Positions 53,328 to 62,254 of a DNA stretch of 64,000 nucleotides are shown here, piece after piece. The DNA is from G963676655 sp963676655 (GTDB lineage Bacteria; Verrucomicrobiota; Lentisphaeria; Victivallales; Victivallaceae): positions 558,001 through 622,000 of the forward strand of contig CAXXKX010000004.1 of the NCBI GenBank assembly GCA_963676655.2, read 5' to 3'. Numbering within the stretch: the first letter of the stretch is position 1; the number at the start of each line of letters is the position of its first letter. Under the pieces are notes generated by a model, which worked only from the letters and a program-made list of their open reading frames with translations, ran no database searches and was not told the origin of the DNA. Position numbers and translations under genes: made by a program.

Positions 53328-53391
53328 ACCATAGGCCTTTACTGTTTAAAATATATAACCTGTTTGAGTGGCAATATGACACCATGTAAAG

Positions 53392-56300
53392 TTATTTTGC
53401 CGCTTTCTTTGTAATCTTTTGCTTATTTGACGCGGCCATTATCAACTGAGCCAGGCGTTTGCGTTTGTTTTGCAATTTAGCAATATCACGGGTCCACTCA
53501 TGCCAGTCCCAGGGCAGAATATCGTTCCCGATTTCCAATTCAGCTTTGATTGCCTTTATCAGTGCGGCGTCTTTATCCGGGTCCAGCGTTTTAAGTTTGT
53601 CCTGCAGAATTTTGAAGTATTCGTAATCCTCCAGTCCGTCCCGGACTGCCGCCAGGCGGATGCTCGGCAGCAGGCTTTGTTCCGGGCCGGGATAGACCAG
53701 ATAACCCTGAGCCGCGGTGCGTCCGGCGTGCCAGATTGGTTCTGAGTAATATTTGTCCGGGTCCTTTTGCACATTTTCCGGATATCCGGCCATCAGGGCG
53801 AAGATCAGGAAGCCGTCGGCCTGGAGTTTCCAGGCGGCCCAGCCGTGTATCCTCGGTGCCAGCGGATGCTGGTAGAGGCAAATATGCGGACGGCTCTTCC
53901 GGTCGGAATCCCGATATCCGGCGGAACAGGTATAGAACCAGAATTCTTCACCTTTTTTCTGTCTTTCATGCAACTGCTTAAGATGCTGCGGAGTCAAGGT
54001 ATATAGACCCGGAGCCCAGACGTCATAATAACCGAACGGGCGAAGTTCAGGACGGTGTTCATAATTCCACGGCGCGACCCCGTAGCTTTTGAGTTTCAGG
54101 TCCGGAACGAATTTTTTCAGAAACCCGTGCATTTTCAAAACGTCCTGCCATTCGCTGCCGGTTTTGGGTTCGTCATAGATTTCGTAATGAGAAGAATTCA
54201 ATAAGCCTTTTTTGCGTAAATATGCGACTAACTGCGAGATATATTGACGGTAGACCGGATTGGCCGCAAAGTCTGATTTTGCGGTTTTGCCCCTGGTGTA
54301 TTTCCATTTGGCGGTTTTCCAGGCATATTGTCCCGGCGTGCTGACTTTTTTTCCGGTTTTACGATCAAGGATCGGTATCCGCCCCGAAAATGTCGGCCGC
54401 ATGGAGTTGAAGTTGCACCCGAAGGACGCCCCTAGATTGTCCGCGCCGTATTTTTTCCCCAAGGCAAAGACCCAGTCCCACCCTGAAAAATTGAACGTCA
54501 AACTGCCGTCTTTTTCCTGATATATCTTGAGCAGACTCCACATCGGCAGGGTATCAAGCGGATAGCAGCCGTAGCGGTATTTCGCCAGCGTTTTCAACTG
54601 CTTTTCATATAACTCAGGAGTGAAAGGAATTTTTTTCAACTTGTAGTATTTTCGATAACTTCGTCCGTCCGGCCAATACCAGGGATCGGTCGCGACAGAC
54701 CGCCTGACCGGGATGTCAAACCCAAATGCATGTACGACCAACGCAATTTGTGATGTCTGTCCGTCTGCAGTGATTTTGATGGTGCCGAGATAGTCGCCTT
54801 TGGCAGTGCCGCGCGGGATGTGTACGTTTATCCAGATGGGCTGAGTCCGGTCCCGGGTTAAGTTTATTTTACCGTTCGGGTTCAGAACATCGGGAACCCA
54901 TTTGCCGCCCCATGCCTCAGGCAGTTTGACAAAACCGACCATGTTGTATTCCAGATTATCCGCCGGAATCGAGACTTTTGTCCCTTTAAGGCTGGAAAAT
55001 GACACCTTGAGGTTTTTAGAATCGCACCAGAACGGCATCAGCAGAAGTTGGAAAGATTCGCTTTCTCCTCCCGCGCCCCACAGTTCGACCGGTTTGTTAC
55101 CTGGGGCGATTATCGTATCACGGTAAATTCGCTGCGCGGGACCGGCGACGGCGACCGCGAATTTTTTTTGTTTTTCGCCAGTCGGATACAGGTTGAGCAT
55201 TTTTACCGCGTATTGCAGCGATGACCATTTGGCTTTTATAGCCGGAATCTGAGTGGTTAGCTGTTGCCATTGCCGATGATCCAGAACCTTGGCGTTTGCG
55301 AGCTTTTCGGCCAAAGGGGAGACCAGTTTTTTCATCTCAAGAATGCGCGGTTTCAGGGTTGATCCCGCCTGATTGCCTAATCCGGCCGTCAGTTTTTTAA
55401 CCGCCGCATTGAGCTCCCGGTTGATAGTATTGATAAATTTAGTCACCTCCGGCAGCGTAATTTTTGTCCGGCCACAATAAAGCATTTGATCGTTCCGGGA
55501 GACATCGACCCGGATATCCCATTCGCCGCCTTCGATGATGTGGTATTTGTATGGCTGTAAATTGTCTTTTACAGTTTCATTTATCTTTTTCCGGTCATGG
55601 AGAACTTGCCAGACAGTTTTTACTTGAGGAAGCGACTTTGCGCTAAGTTTAAGTGTCCCAGGACCAAAGCCCAGAGTTGATTTTCCGCTCCATTGAATTA
55701 ACGGCAGGGGGGTGCCGGTCCTGAAACCGCGAAATACGGCAGTACCGAACTGCGCCGGACGGTGAAAACTCTTGTCTTTATGAGGCGACCAGAACGACCA
55801 TTCCTTGCGATAACCCTGATCGCGGCAGAAGTTAATGCCCCATTCTTCACCCGGAACCGGAGTCCCGATCGCGCCGCCGTCGAATACCAGTTCATTGAAC
55901 GGAATCCGGAACTCTACAGCCCAGTATTTTTGACCGATAAACGGCGTGACCTGCCAATCCGGGGTAAAAAGGCCGATTTCCCGTTTCCCGGCCGGCGTAA
56001 CTCTCAGGTCAAATCTGGCTCCGAGCGGAGAAGTCATAAATTGAAAATATGCTTTGCCGGAACGTTTGGGATCGAGAAAAAGTTCGATCACATCTTTGTT
56101 AACGTCCATAATGTCCCGGGCATCATCCGGCATTCCAACCTGCAGTTTATCGATCTTGTCATCATACATTTTATAATAAAAATAGAGATAACGGGCGTCG
56201 TAACAGACTCTGGCTTCAGTATTCGGGTAAGCGGCTTCGCTCTTTTTAAAAAGGCGCCGGAAATCGCCCGCCACCTCGGCCTGTTGCCAGCATGGGTCGT

Positions 56301-56433
56301 CCATTTTGCCGTCAAGAACCGGCGGGGTATTGGTCCGGTAGATATTTATTTTGCGGTTGTAGGGAATTCCGGGCGATTCAGCCATTACTGAGACTGTTGT
56401 CGCGACCGCGAACAAGGTGATAAGCTGCTTCAC
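53392..56433 (-). CDS. Secreted CBM9-like/GH123-like protein with DUF4091 end
   Basis: GTG 56433 is chosen because GGAG lies six bases upstream and its first base pairs with the preceding stop in a GTGA overlap; it gives a signal peptide MKQLITLFAVATTVSVMA. A TTG 12 bp earlier is weaker. Residues ~25-240 are a CBM9-like sandwich (PPVLDGKMDDPCWQQAE, VIELFLDP, WGINFCRD). A helical stretch (330-420) and a TIM-barrel domain follow, with HYEIYDEPKTG (Asp-Glu pair typical of GH123 beta-N-acetylgalactosaminidases) and a DUF4091 end (LRLAAVRDGLEDYEYFKIL-like SIRLAAVRDGLEDYEYF). GH123 activity would supply GalNAc to the HexNAc operon at 16329-23631. Confidence 0.85.
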   Translation of the reverse strand: MKQLITLFAVATTVSVMAESPGIPYNRKINIYRTNTPPVLDGKMDDPCWQQAEVAGDFRRLFKKSEAAYPNTEARVCYDARYLYFYYKMYDDKIDKLQVGMPDDARDIMDVNKDVIELFLDPKRSGKAYFQFMTSPLGARFDLRVTPAGKREIGLFTPDWQVTPFIGQKYWAVEFRIPFNELVFDGGAIGTPVPGEEWGINFCRDQGYRKEWSFWSPHKDKSFHRPAQFGTAVFRGFRTGTPLPLIQWSGKSTLGFGPGTLKLSAKSLPQVKTVWQVLHDRKKINETVKDNLQPYKYHIIEGGEWDIRVDVSRNDQMLYCGRTKITLPEVTKFINTINRELNAAVKKLTAGLGNQAGSTLKPRILEMKKLVSPLAEKLANAKVLDHRQWQQLTTQIPAIKAKWSSLQYAVKMLNLYPTGEKQKKFAVAVAGPAQRIYRDTIIAPGNKPVELWGAGGESESFQLLLMPFWCDSKNLKVSFSSLKGTKVSIPADNLEYNMVGFVKLPEAWGGKWVPDVLNPNGKINLTRDRTQPIWINVHIPRGTAKGDYLGTIKITADGQTSQIALVVHAFGFDIPVRRSVATDPWYWPDGRSYRKYYKLKKIPFTPELYEKQLKTLAKYRYGCYPLDTLPMWSLLKIYQEKDGSLTFNFSGWDWVFALGKKYGADNLGASFGCNFNSMRPTFSGRIPILDRKTGKKVSTPGQYAWKTAKWKYTRGKTAKSDFAANPVYRQYISQLVAYLRKKGLLNSSHYEIYDEPKTGSEWQDVLKMHGFLKKFVPDLKLKSYGVAPWNYEHRPELRPFGYYDVWAPGLYTLTPQHLKQLHERQKKGEEFWFYTCSAGYRDSDRKSRPHICLYQHPLAPRIHGWAAWKLQADGFLIFALMAGYPENVQKDPDKYYSEPIWHAGRTAAQGYLVYPGPEQSLLPSIRLAAVRDGLEDYEYFKILQDKLKTLDPDKDAALIKAIKAELEIGNDILPWDWHEWTRDIAKLQNKRKRLAQLIMAASNKQKITKKAAK

Positions 56434-59400
56434 TTCTTTCTCCAATTTTGTATCTTTTGCAAACCTGATCTGTATTGAGTTATGATTTCTTCAGTTGTAA
56501 GGGCCCGACCATAGATATTAATTTCGTCCAGTTGTCCCCTGAATTGCCGGTGATGTTGTAATTTCCATTCAGCGCCGATTCGTAGTTTGCTATCGGTTTT
56601 TACATTCAACTTTGTTCCGGATGAGCCGGCAAGCCTTCCGTTAATATAAAGTTTTGTGCCGGATGAGTTGGTTGTAAGAACGATATTCTCCCATTGTTCC
56701 GGGGTGATTAGACGATCAGATTTGAGGCGCATTTTTGGTTTAACCTGCGTGACTGAGACTTCGTAGTCTTTGATTGCCAGATAGACATTTTTAGACGCCA
56801 GTAACGTACAGGATAACTTGCCGCTTATCGGGACGGTGTTGACCTTAGCCCAGGCACTGAATGTGTAATTTCCTGAAGCGGTTTTCGGCAAGGATATATC
56901 AAAATATTCGCAACCGATGCGCCGGTCCAGTTCCAGTGCGTTGCCGAACGGACCGGGTCGCAGGCGCGGCGCGGTTGAATTTAATTTGATTCCTTTCAGG
57001 TCTTTCAGTGAAACCGCGTTGAAATCGTATTTTGCCAGGGGGACAGTAGAAACTCCGGTTGCCGCCTTGGGATTGTTTTGCTCCAGATTAATCACTACAA
57101 AAGCGGATGGCAGTTCCGGTTTGCCCATGGTCGGAGCCAGGACCGCAGGCGCACTCCCCGGAATGAGTCTGGCCGCGTTCAAATAGATGGTATCGCGTTT
57201 TACCGTCAGGGCGGACAATGGAAATGCCGCCGTTAAGGTCCAGTTATCTCCCTTTAAACTGGATTTGATGTGTTTGATCAGCTTTTCCGGTCCTTGCATT
57301 TTGCCGTCGGCATCAACCGTAACCATTTTATCGAGGACGAACTCTTTGCCTGAACGCCGTATGAACATGATCTGCCATGATCCGACGGCATTTTTTTTCA
57401 GGTCTGAATCGCTCAGGCGCAGATAGAGGTACTTATTATCGTGCGCTACCTGGCTTTGAATATCCGACGCTACAGGTTCATTGTAGTTGGAAGTCCAGAG
57501 GTTTAAGCCCTGAGCGTCCTGCCAGTTGATGAGTTCAGAATTGCCGGATTCAGGACTTTCAAGCAAAGGAGCGCAACTGATCCTGAATATTTTTTTCGGC
57601 TTGCCGCGTTTCGTTAGATATCGTCGTCTGCCTTCCTCAATGTACTGGAGCGTGGATATGTCAAAAAGCTTGAATCTTTTCTGCTGTAATTCATTAGCTT
57701 CTTTAATTTTTTCCCGGCTTTCCCGAATCAATGCGGCTAACTCCTTCATGCGTTCATGGTTGCCTAAAAGTCCCCAGGCTACTTCTTCATTCTGGCGGGA
57801 ACGGTCCTGAACAAATTTCGGGTAGTTTTGGGGATTACAATATATTTTCTCGATGCGGCAATATAGTTTACGCAGAGCCGGTCCGGCCGGGCCGTACATC
57901 CGGTTGAAATATTCGTCAAGCAGTTCATCGGCACTGCGGTCGGCATCGCTTAAGAGTTCATACGTAACGAATGCCTCCACTTCCTGCCCGAAACCGTTGA
58001 AATACATTCCCTTGCAGTTATATTTCCGGTATTCCTTAAAGGATTTTGCCAGATGATGCGCGAAAAATCCGGGAAAAACATGCCATTTGCCGCCGGTGCG
58101 GATACTGCGTTCAGCCGGAAAGCAGTAATAGAGCCAAAGGTATAAAGGAACTCCGGTTTTTGCCCATCGGCTCAACATTTCCCGGTCAGCTTCCTGCCTG
58201 GATTCCGAGTAGACATTTCGCAGGACCGGACAAAACATGACCATGATATTGTCTTCCAGTTTAACTTTGTCCGGGACGTCCATATACATGGCATAGGCCA
58301 AAGCGCCAATCTTCTTGTCCGGATATTGCTTTTTAATCCTTTTCGCCACTTGATTGACAAAGTTGAAGACATAATTGCTGTACATGCCTTTATTCTCGGC
58401 ATAGGTGTCGCCGGTATAGGGTTTGTACCATTTCCGGCATTCCGGGCATTTGCAGTAACTGCGATTGTCCATCGGCACCAAAGGATAATAATCGGCGGCG
58501 ATCTGCTGCAGTTGCCGCCATTTGTTCTTGCCACGGGATGAAAATTTATACAGGCCGAACGGTTTCTTTTCAAACCAGTTTGACGCGTCCTTGCACACCT
58601 GATCGATCAATTCCGGATTCGTATAACATAACTGCGGGGGATTTTTATCCGCTGGATAGCCCTGGGCGAAATATTCTTTCTTTTCAGATTCGAACGCAGA
58701 CGGGAACCGTTTATCTTTTTTCCAGAATCGTGCATAATAATCATAAAAGGAATGATTGGGATGAAAAAAGCCGGTGCCGCCGTTGCCGTTACGCAGCAGA
58801 TACGCATACACCTGATTGCTGATGAGGCTGCGAGAGGAGCGTGAAGATAGTTTCGGGTCTTTCGTCGCAATGGTCGCAAATGCCGATTGCATATACTTTT
58901 TATAGTTGTCACTTTTCTTGATCCACAGCAGACACGCGGCCGGGTAGTCGGCCGGATTACGGGTCGTAAAAACATTGCGCATAAAGAATGACGGCTGCCT
59001 TTTTATGTCGGTCCGTTTCACCGCGAGGGATTTGCTCGGAGTTGCGTCAGTTCCGAGATCGGTATAATCAAACCACCGGACACCGCAATAGTTTTTCAGG
59101 AAATAATAGACCGCGTCCAGCGTACCTTTTTCATCCCACCAGTCGGGCCAGGTCCGGCAGTCGTAATATTGCAGACCTGATTTTTTGTCGGTGAACCGAT
59201 ATTTGAAAGTGCCCTGATCCGTTTTGTCTCTGCCGATGATAAGAATTCCGTCCGGAATAAACTTGATCGCATATTCCTGTTCTTTGAATTTTTGCGGGTC
59301 GAGCCGATTTTGTGCCGCTTTACGCGTCTTGCCGAGATAAATGTTCGGACCGGCCCCGGCATTCTTTTCCTGGATTACCGGGAGGCGGGTTCCGGTGATC

Positions 59401-59588
59401 AGAGCGATATGCTCGTTCAATTCCTCCGCAGCGAGTTTCTCCGCTTTGACCGGTTTGTCGGGCAGGACTATTTTTGCGGTCGGTTTACTGTCTGAAACCA
59501 GTTTGAGTTCTTCGGCCTGAGATATGTTGGGGAGAATAATTGCGAGGATAACGATAGTTAAATTTCTCAACTTAAATACTTTCTGCAT
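56430..59588 (-). CDS. Secreted DUF4838 protein with CBM9-like and LamG-like domains
   Basis: The 1052-residue protein has a signal peptide (MQKVFKLRNLTIVILAIILPNISQA). Then come an alpha-glucuronidase-like N-domain (about residues 30-200; KAEKLAAEELNEHIALITG), a DUF4838 TIM-barrel region (200-650) with a Cys-rich zinc-like motif CKCPECRKWY, a CBM9-like segment (about 665-835) and a C-terminal LamG-like jelly roll (about 855-1045; WENIVLTTNSSGTKLYINGRLAGSS, GQLDEINIYGRAL). DUF4838 is related to GH20/GH67-type hydrolases but no activity is established. It starts one base after the pseudopilin stop and its stop overlaps the GH123-like start, so the three are translated from one message. Confidence 0.85.
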   Translation of the reverse strand: MQKVFKLRNLTIVILAIILPNISQAEELKLVSDSKPTAKIVLPDKPVKAEKLAAEELNEHIALITGTRLPVIQEKNAGAGPNIYLGKTRKAAQNRLDPQKFKEQEYAIKFIPDGILIIGRDKTDQGTFKYRFTDKKSGLQYYDCRTWPDWWDEKGTLDAVYYFLKNYCGVRWFDYTDLGTDATPSKSLAVKRTDIKRQPSFFMRNVFTTRNPADYPAACLLWIKKSDNYKKYMQSAFATIATKDPKLSSRSSRSLISNQVYAYLLRNGNGGTGFFHPNHSFYDYYARFWKKDKRFPSAFESEKKEYFAQGYPADKNPPQLCYTNPELIDQVCKDASNWFEKKPFGLYKFSSRGKNKWRQLQQIAADYYPLVPMDNRSYCKCPECRKWYKPYTGDTYAENKGMYSNYVFNFVNQVAKRIKKQYPDKKIGALAYAMYMDVPDKVKLEDNIMVMFCPVLRNVYSESRQEADREMLSRWAKTGVPLYLWLYYCFPAERSIRTGGKWHVFPGFFAHHLAKSFKEYRKYNCKGMYFNGFGQEVEAFVTYELLSDADRSADELLDEYFNRMYGPAGPALRKLYCRIEKIYCNPQNYPKFVQDRSRQNEEVAWGLLGNHERMKELAALIRESREKIKEANELQQKRFKLFDISTLQYIEEGRRRYLTKRGKPKKIFRISCAPLLESPESGNSELINWQDAQGLNLWTSNYNEPVASDIQSQVAHDNKYLYLRLSDSDLKKNAVGSWQIMFIRRSGKEFVLDKMVTVDADGKMQGPEKLIKHIKSSLKGDNWTLTAAFPLSALTVKRDTIYLNAARLIPGSAPAVLAPTMGKPELPSAFVVINLEQNNPKAATGVSTVPLAKYDFNAVSLKDLKGIKLNSTAPRLRPGPFGNALELDRRIGCEYFDISLPKTASGNYTFSAWAKVNTVPISGKLSCTLLASKNVYLAIKDYEVSVTQVKPKMRLKSDRLITPEQWENIVLTTNSSGTKLYINGRLAGSSGTKLNVKTDSKLRIGAEWKLQHHRQFRGQLDEINIYGRALTTEEIITQYRSGLQKIQNWRKK

Positions 59589-59589
59589 A

Positions 59590-60357
59590 TCAGTTTAAAT
59601 CCGTGTTAAAAGGTTTTTGTCTCTGCCAGTATCCCCGGTCGCAGTATTGCAGGCCTAACTGAACGCCGTTGGTGTATAACTCGACATGGCCGTCAACCGC
59701 CAGTAAATTAGTTCCTTTGCCGACCCCGCCGTGCCAGCCGAAAACTACATCGTTGGCGTTGATGTCGATTTGTGAGTATGGAATATCGAAAGTCAATCCT
59801 GACACTGAGATACTGTATACTCTTTCGACCAGAGCCATAGTTGAAGAAGCTGAACCTATCTGGGTCACTTTGGGGGGAGACAGGTTGTCTTTGCCACCCA
59901 GACCGCGCAGGATCAGTGAAGATGAAGCGCTGTAGGGATAGGCATAACTCAGGTAGTATTTATACAGATTACTATTGGTGGACAAGCTACGATATTGTTT
60001 GCAGCCTTTGATGCTTTCCGGGCAGAACCAGACCGAGGTCCAGATCGGACCGTTGGCGTTTTTGAAACCCGGCAGATAATTTGTTTCCGTGCTTAAAGTG
60101 TGCATCCAGGTATAATTAGCGTTGCCGCCGCGGCGATATCGCGGAAAATAATCGTCCCAATCGGTTTGGTACAACTGCATGGCGGTGGAAATCTGTTTCA
60201 TGTGGTTGGCGCATTTTGAGGTTTTAGCCTTGTCCCTTGCCTTGTTCAGTGCCGGCAGCAACATGGAGGCAAGGATTGCGATGATTGCTATAACGACAAG
60301 AAGTTCTATTAGTGTGAAGCTTTCTTCTTTTCTGTGTTTTTTGCTTGCAGTAAACAT
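59590..60357 (-). CDS. Type II secretion-like pseudopilin
   Basis: The 255-residue protein starts MFTASKKHRKEESFTLIELLVV, with Ser instead of Gly before the cleavage site and Glu+5 present. LLPALNKARDKAKTSKCANHMKQ follows, then a Tyr/Trp-rich globular domain and a C-terminal WHGGVGKGTNLLAVDGHVELYTNG, an H-x12-DG form of the family signature. It is 56 bp downstream of the GntR-type regulator and 1 bp upstream of the DUF4838 gene. Confidence 0.93.
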   Translation of the reverse strand: MFTASKKHRKEESFTLIELLVVIAIIAILASMLLPALNKARDKAKTSKCANHMKQISTAMQLYQTDWDDYFPRYRRGGNANYTWMHTLSTETNYLPGFKNANGPIWTSVWFCPESIKGCKQYRSLSTNSNLYKYYLSYAYPYSASSSLILRGLGGKDNLSPPKVTQIGSASSTMALVERVYSISVSGLTFDIPYSQIDINANDVVFGWHGGVGKGTNLLAVDGHVELYTNGVQLGLQYCDRGYWQRQKPFNTDLN

Positions 60358-60413
60358 TCAACGACTCCTTTTTTGTTGGTAATTTAAAAGATTAAAATGT
60401 TCATAGTCATAAA

Positions 60414-61511
60414 TCAGGTAACAACCGGGCAAAGTTCTTTGACCGTGTTGCCGGCGATCATACTTGGTTCCAGTCGCGGCGAAATAAAATGTTCTTTGTC
60501 GCCATTCAGGATGTGTTGGACCGCCAATTCAATTCCTTTTTTGTACGGTTTACAAATTGTGTTGATGTTATAGGTCCCGGTAAAACCGATCAGAGCACCG
60601 TCATAACCGAAAATTGAGATTTCATCCGGCACGGAAATACCCAGCTTGTGGCAAATACCCAGCAGGTGAATAGCGATATGGTCGTTAAAACATATAATTG
60701 CGCTCGGCAGCGATTTATTTGCGATATTGCGTTGCAAATAATTAATGACGAACTTATCTTTTTCTTCGGGGCTCAGATTCTCGAAAGGATTACATTCACC
60801 AATCCATTCCGGTTTTATTTTTAAGCCGTAATGCCTGAGAGTTGCGATGTAGTCATCATAGCGTGAACTGACATGCGCAACTGGCCTGCCCAGATAGCCA
60901 ATGGCCTGATGTCCTTTGCCGATAAGGTAATCAACCGCCATTTTGCCGCCGTTGCCGGTAGTTTCAATTATATTGGTTTTTCCGGCCAGTTCCGGCGCGG
61001 TCCCGAAGATATAAAACCGGTCTCCGTTATTCAGGATCAATTGCCGGGTTTCCGGCGACAAAAAATCCGGCAGAAAAATATAGGTATTTTTTTTATGCAA
61101 AAGATTGCGGATTGTTGCCGTTTCATGCTTCAGGTTGCCATCTGAACTATATGATGACCCCGGCAGAAAATTATGTTCTTTACCGGCTGCGTTGACCAGG
61201 TTGGCGAACTTGCTGTATATCGGGTTGGAATAACTCCTGACCACAACACTCAAATCAATCATTTCGGCTTTTGGACTGCGCGACGCGACAAAGGTTCCTA
61301 TCCCGATTTTCGATTCCAGAACGCCTTCACTCAGCAACTCGTCGATTGCCCGTGAACAGGTGACTACCGTAAGGTTGTATTCCCGGGCCAACTCTTTGCG
61401 GGGTTTTAATTTGAAGTTTTCAGGATAGATTCCGGAAGCAATACGGTCAATAATGATTTGCTTCATCTGGATGTATTTGGGAATTTCTTTATTATAAATT
61501 ATCGCGCTCAT
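60414..61511 (-). CDS. GntR-HTH/LacI-type-sensor hybrid transcriptional regulator
   Basis: The 365-residue protein has a GntR winged helix (about residues 10-78: IPKYIQMKQIIIDRIASGIYPENFKLKPRKELAREYNLTVVTCSRAIDELLSEGVL) and a LacI-like sensor with SAIICFNDHIAIHLLG and ISIFGYDGALIGF. It has a near-perfect promoter and a palindrome at the -10 box (61537-61573). It heads the pseudopilin-DUF4838-GH123-like (and perhaps GH78-like) series, so it is probably the specific regulator of that unit. Confidence 0.92.
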   Translation of the reverse strand: MSAIIYNKEIPKYIQMKQIIIDRIASGIYPENFKLKPRKELAREYNLTVVTCSRAIDELLSEGVLESKIGIGTFVASRSPKAEMIDLSVVVRSYSNPIYSKFANLVNAAGKEHNFLPGSSYSSDGNLKHETATIRNLLHKKNTYIFLPDFLSPETRQLILNNGDRFYIFGTAPELAGKTNIIETTGNGGKMAVDYLIGKGHQAIGYLGRPVAHVSSRYDDYIATLRHYGLKIKPEWIGECNPFENLSPEEKDKFVINYLQRNIANKSLPSAIICFNDHIAIHLLGICHKLGISVPDEISIFGYDGALIGFTGTYNINTICKPYKKGIELAVQHILNGDKEHFISPRLEPSMIAGNTVKELCPVVT

Positions 61512-61536
61512 TAATAATCCATCAGTTTTTGTTTCT

Positions 61537-61559
61537 GTGTATATAGTATACTAGTACAC
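61537..61559. promoter_or_regulatory. Palindrome over the promoter of the third GntR-type regulator
   Basis: A perfect 10-bp palindrome TAGTATACTA (61544-61553) lies inside a larger frame GTGTA...TACAC (61537-61541, 61555-61559). It covers the -10 box, the typical place for an autorepressor site. Confidence 0.65.
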
Positions 61560-61573
61560 TGTGGTAATGTCAA
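61545..61573 (-). promoter_or_regulatory. Promoter of the third GntR-type regulator
   Basis: Read on the minus strand: TTGACA, 17 bp, TATACT, with a perfect -35 box and a one-mismatch -10 box, 34 bp before the ATG at 61511. Confidence 0.8.
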
Positions 61574-61606
61574 CCCCTCTGAAATAGAAAAACTGAAAAT
61601 TAATCC

Positions 61607-61879
61607 GTACGAGGTAACCGGTCATTTTTATAAAAAACTCTGCGTAGCAGTTATACCGCACCGCGTCGTAGGCGGGCGTGGTCCAGCAACGAGATGCTGG
61701 TCGCCGAAGCGGTGGTCATGCCGTTCGCTACGAAGGGCATTTGTCATGCAACGCATGACGCAGTAACATCATTTTGCTCGAAGTGATGTCATTGATTTCA
61801 AGCGCTTAACTGCTTAAATCAAAGACGTTGAACGGAGAGCATGAGTTGCTGGCCTGCCGATTGACCGGTTACCGTACGA
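61607..61879. mobile_element. MITE-like element with terminal inverted repeats and target duplication
   Basis: GGTAACCGGTCA (61613-61624) and TGACCGGTTACC (61862-61873) are perfect 12-bp terminal inverted repeats. Directly outside them GTACGA is duplicated (61607-61612, 61874-61879), as expected for a target-site duplication. The 261-bp interior has no open frame and is packed with hairpins (CCAGCA/TGCTGG at 61683-61700, GTCATGC/GCATGAC at 61743-61759, ACATCA/TGATGT near 61767-61789). This is the structure of a non-autonomous DNA transposon. No related transposase lies in the window. Confidence 0.72.
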
Positions 61880-62037
61880 GGGATGGTGATAAACTGCTTA
61901 TTCGCACTCCGAGCCACGGAAGCGGAATAAAAGAAATTATTATCACACTGTTTGATTGTTTATATATTGTAAGTGTTTGCAAGCTAGATGCTTGAGTAAT
62001 TAGTGTTGGCGGGTGAGGTGAGTTGTCGCTTGAAAAA

Positions 62038-62113
62038 TGAGACAGTTATGACGCTTGGGACGACTGGAGTTTTGAGGATGAATTCAAGAGCCGCAATCGT
62101 CCCAAAAGTCTCA
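62038..62113. repeat. Long imperfect palindrome with three stacked stems
   Basis: TGAGAC/GTCTCA (62038-62043, 62108-62113), TTGGGACGA/TCGTCCCAA (62055-62063, 62097-62105) and TTGA/TCAA (62072-62075, 62084-62087) are nested. No U-tract follows on either strand. It could be another small mobile palindrome or a structured RNA. Confidence 0.6.
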
Positions 62114-62137
62114 AATACGATAAACTCAGACTTATTC

Positions 62138-62194
62138 GCCGAGTCGAGTATAAAGCGACTGTTGCAATATATCATTGGCAACAGCACTTTCGGC
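62138..62194. repeat. Three-way-junction-like structured sequence
   Basis: An outer stem GCCGA/TCGGC (62138-62142, 62190-62194) encloses two adjacent hairpins, AGTCG/CGACT (62142-62146, 62156-62160) and TGTTGC/GCAACA (62160-62165, 62178-62183). It lies about 60 bp from the end of the mannitol-dehydrogenase-like gene. It is not a tRNA. Confidence 0.4.
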
Positions 62195-62254
62195 AATAAT
62201 TTAAAATTGTCCGAGTCCTATATTCCGTAAGATGCTTTTTTTACATTTGATCTT

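Noticed and set aside
61984..62230. Overlapping short frames on both strands in the gap left of the polyol dehydrogenase
   Set aside because: They are built on the palindromes at 62038-62194, have no ribosome sites and no protein-like composition.
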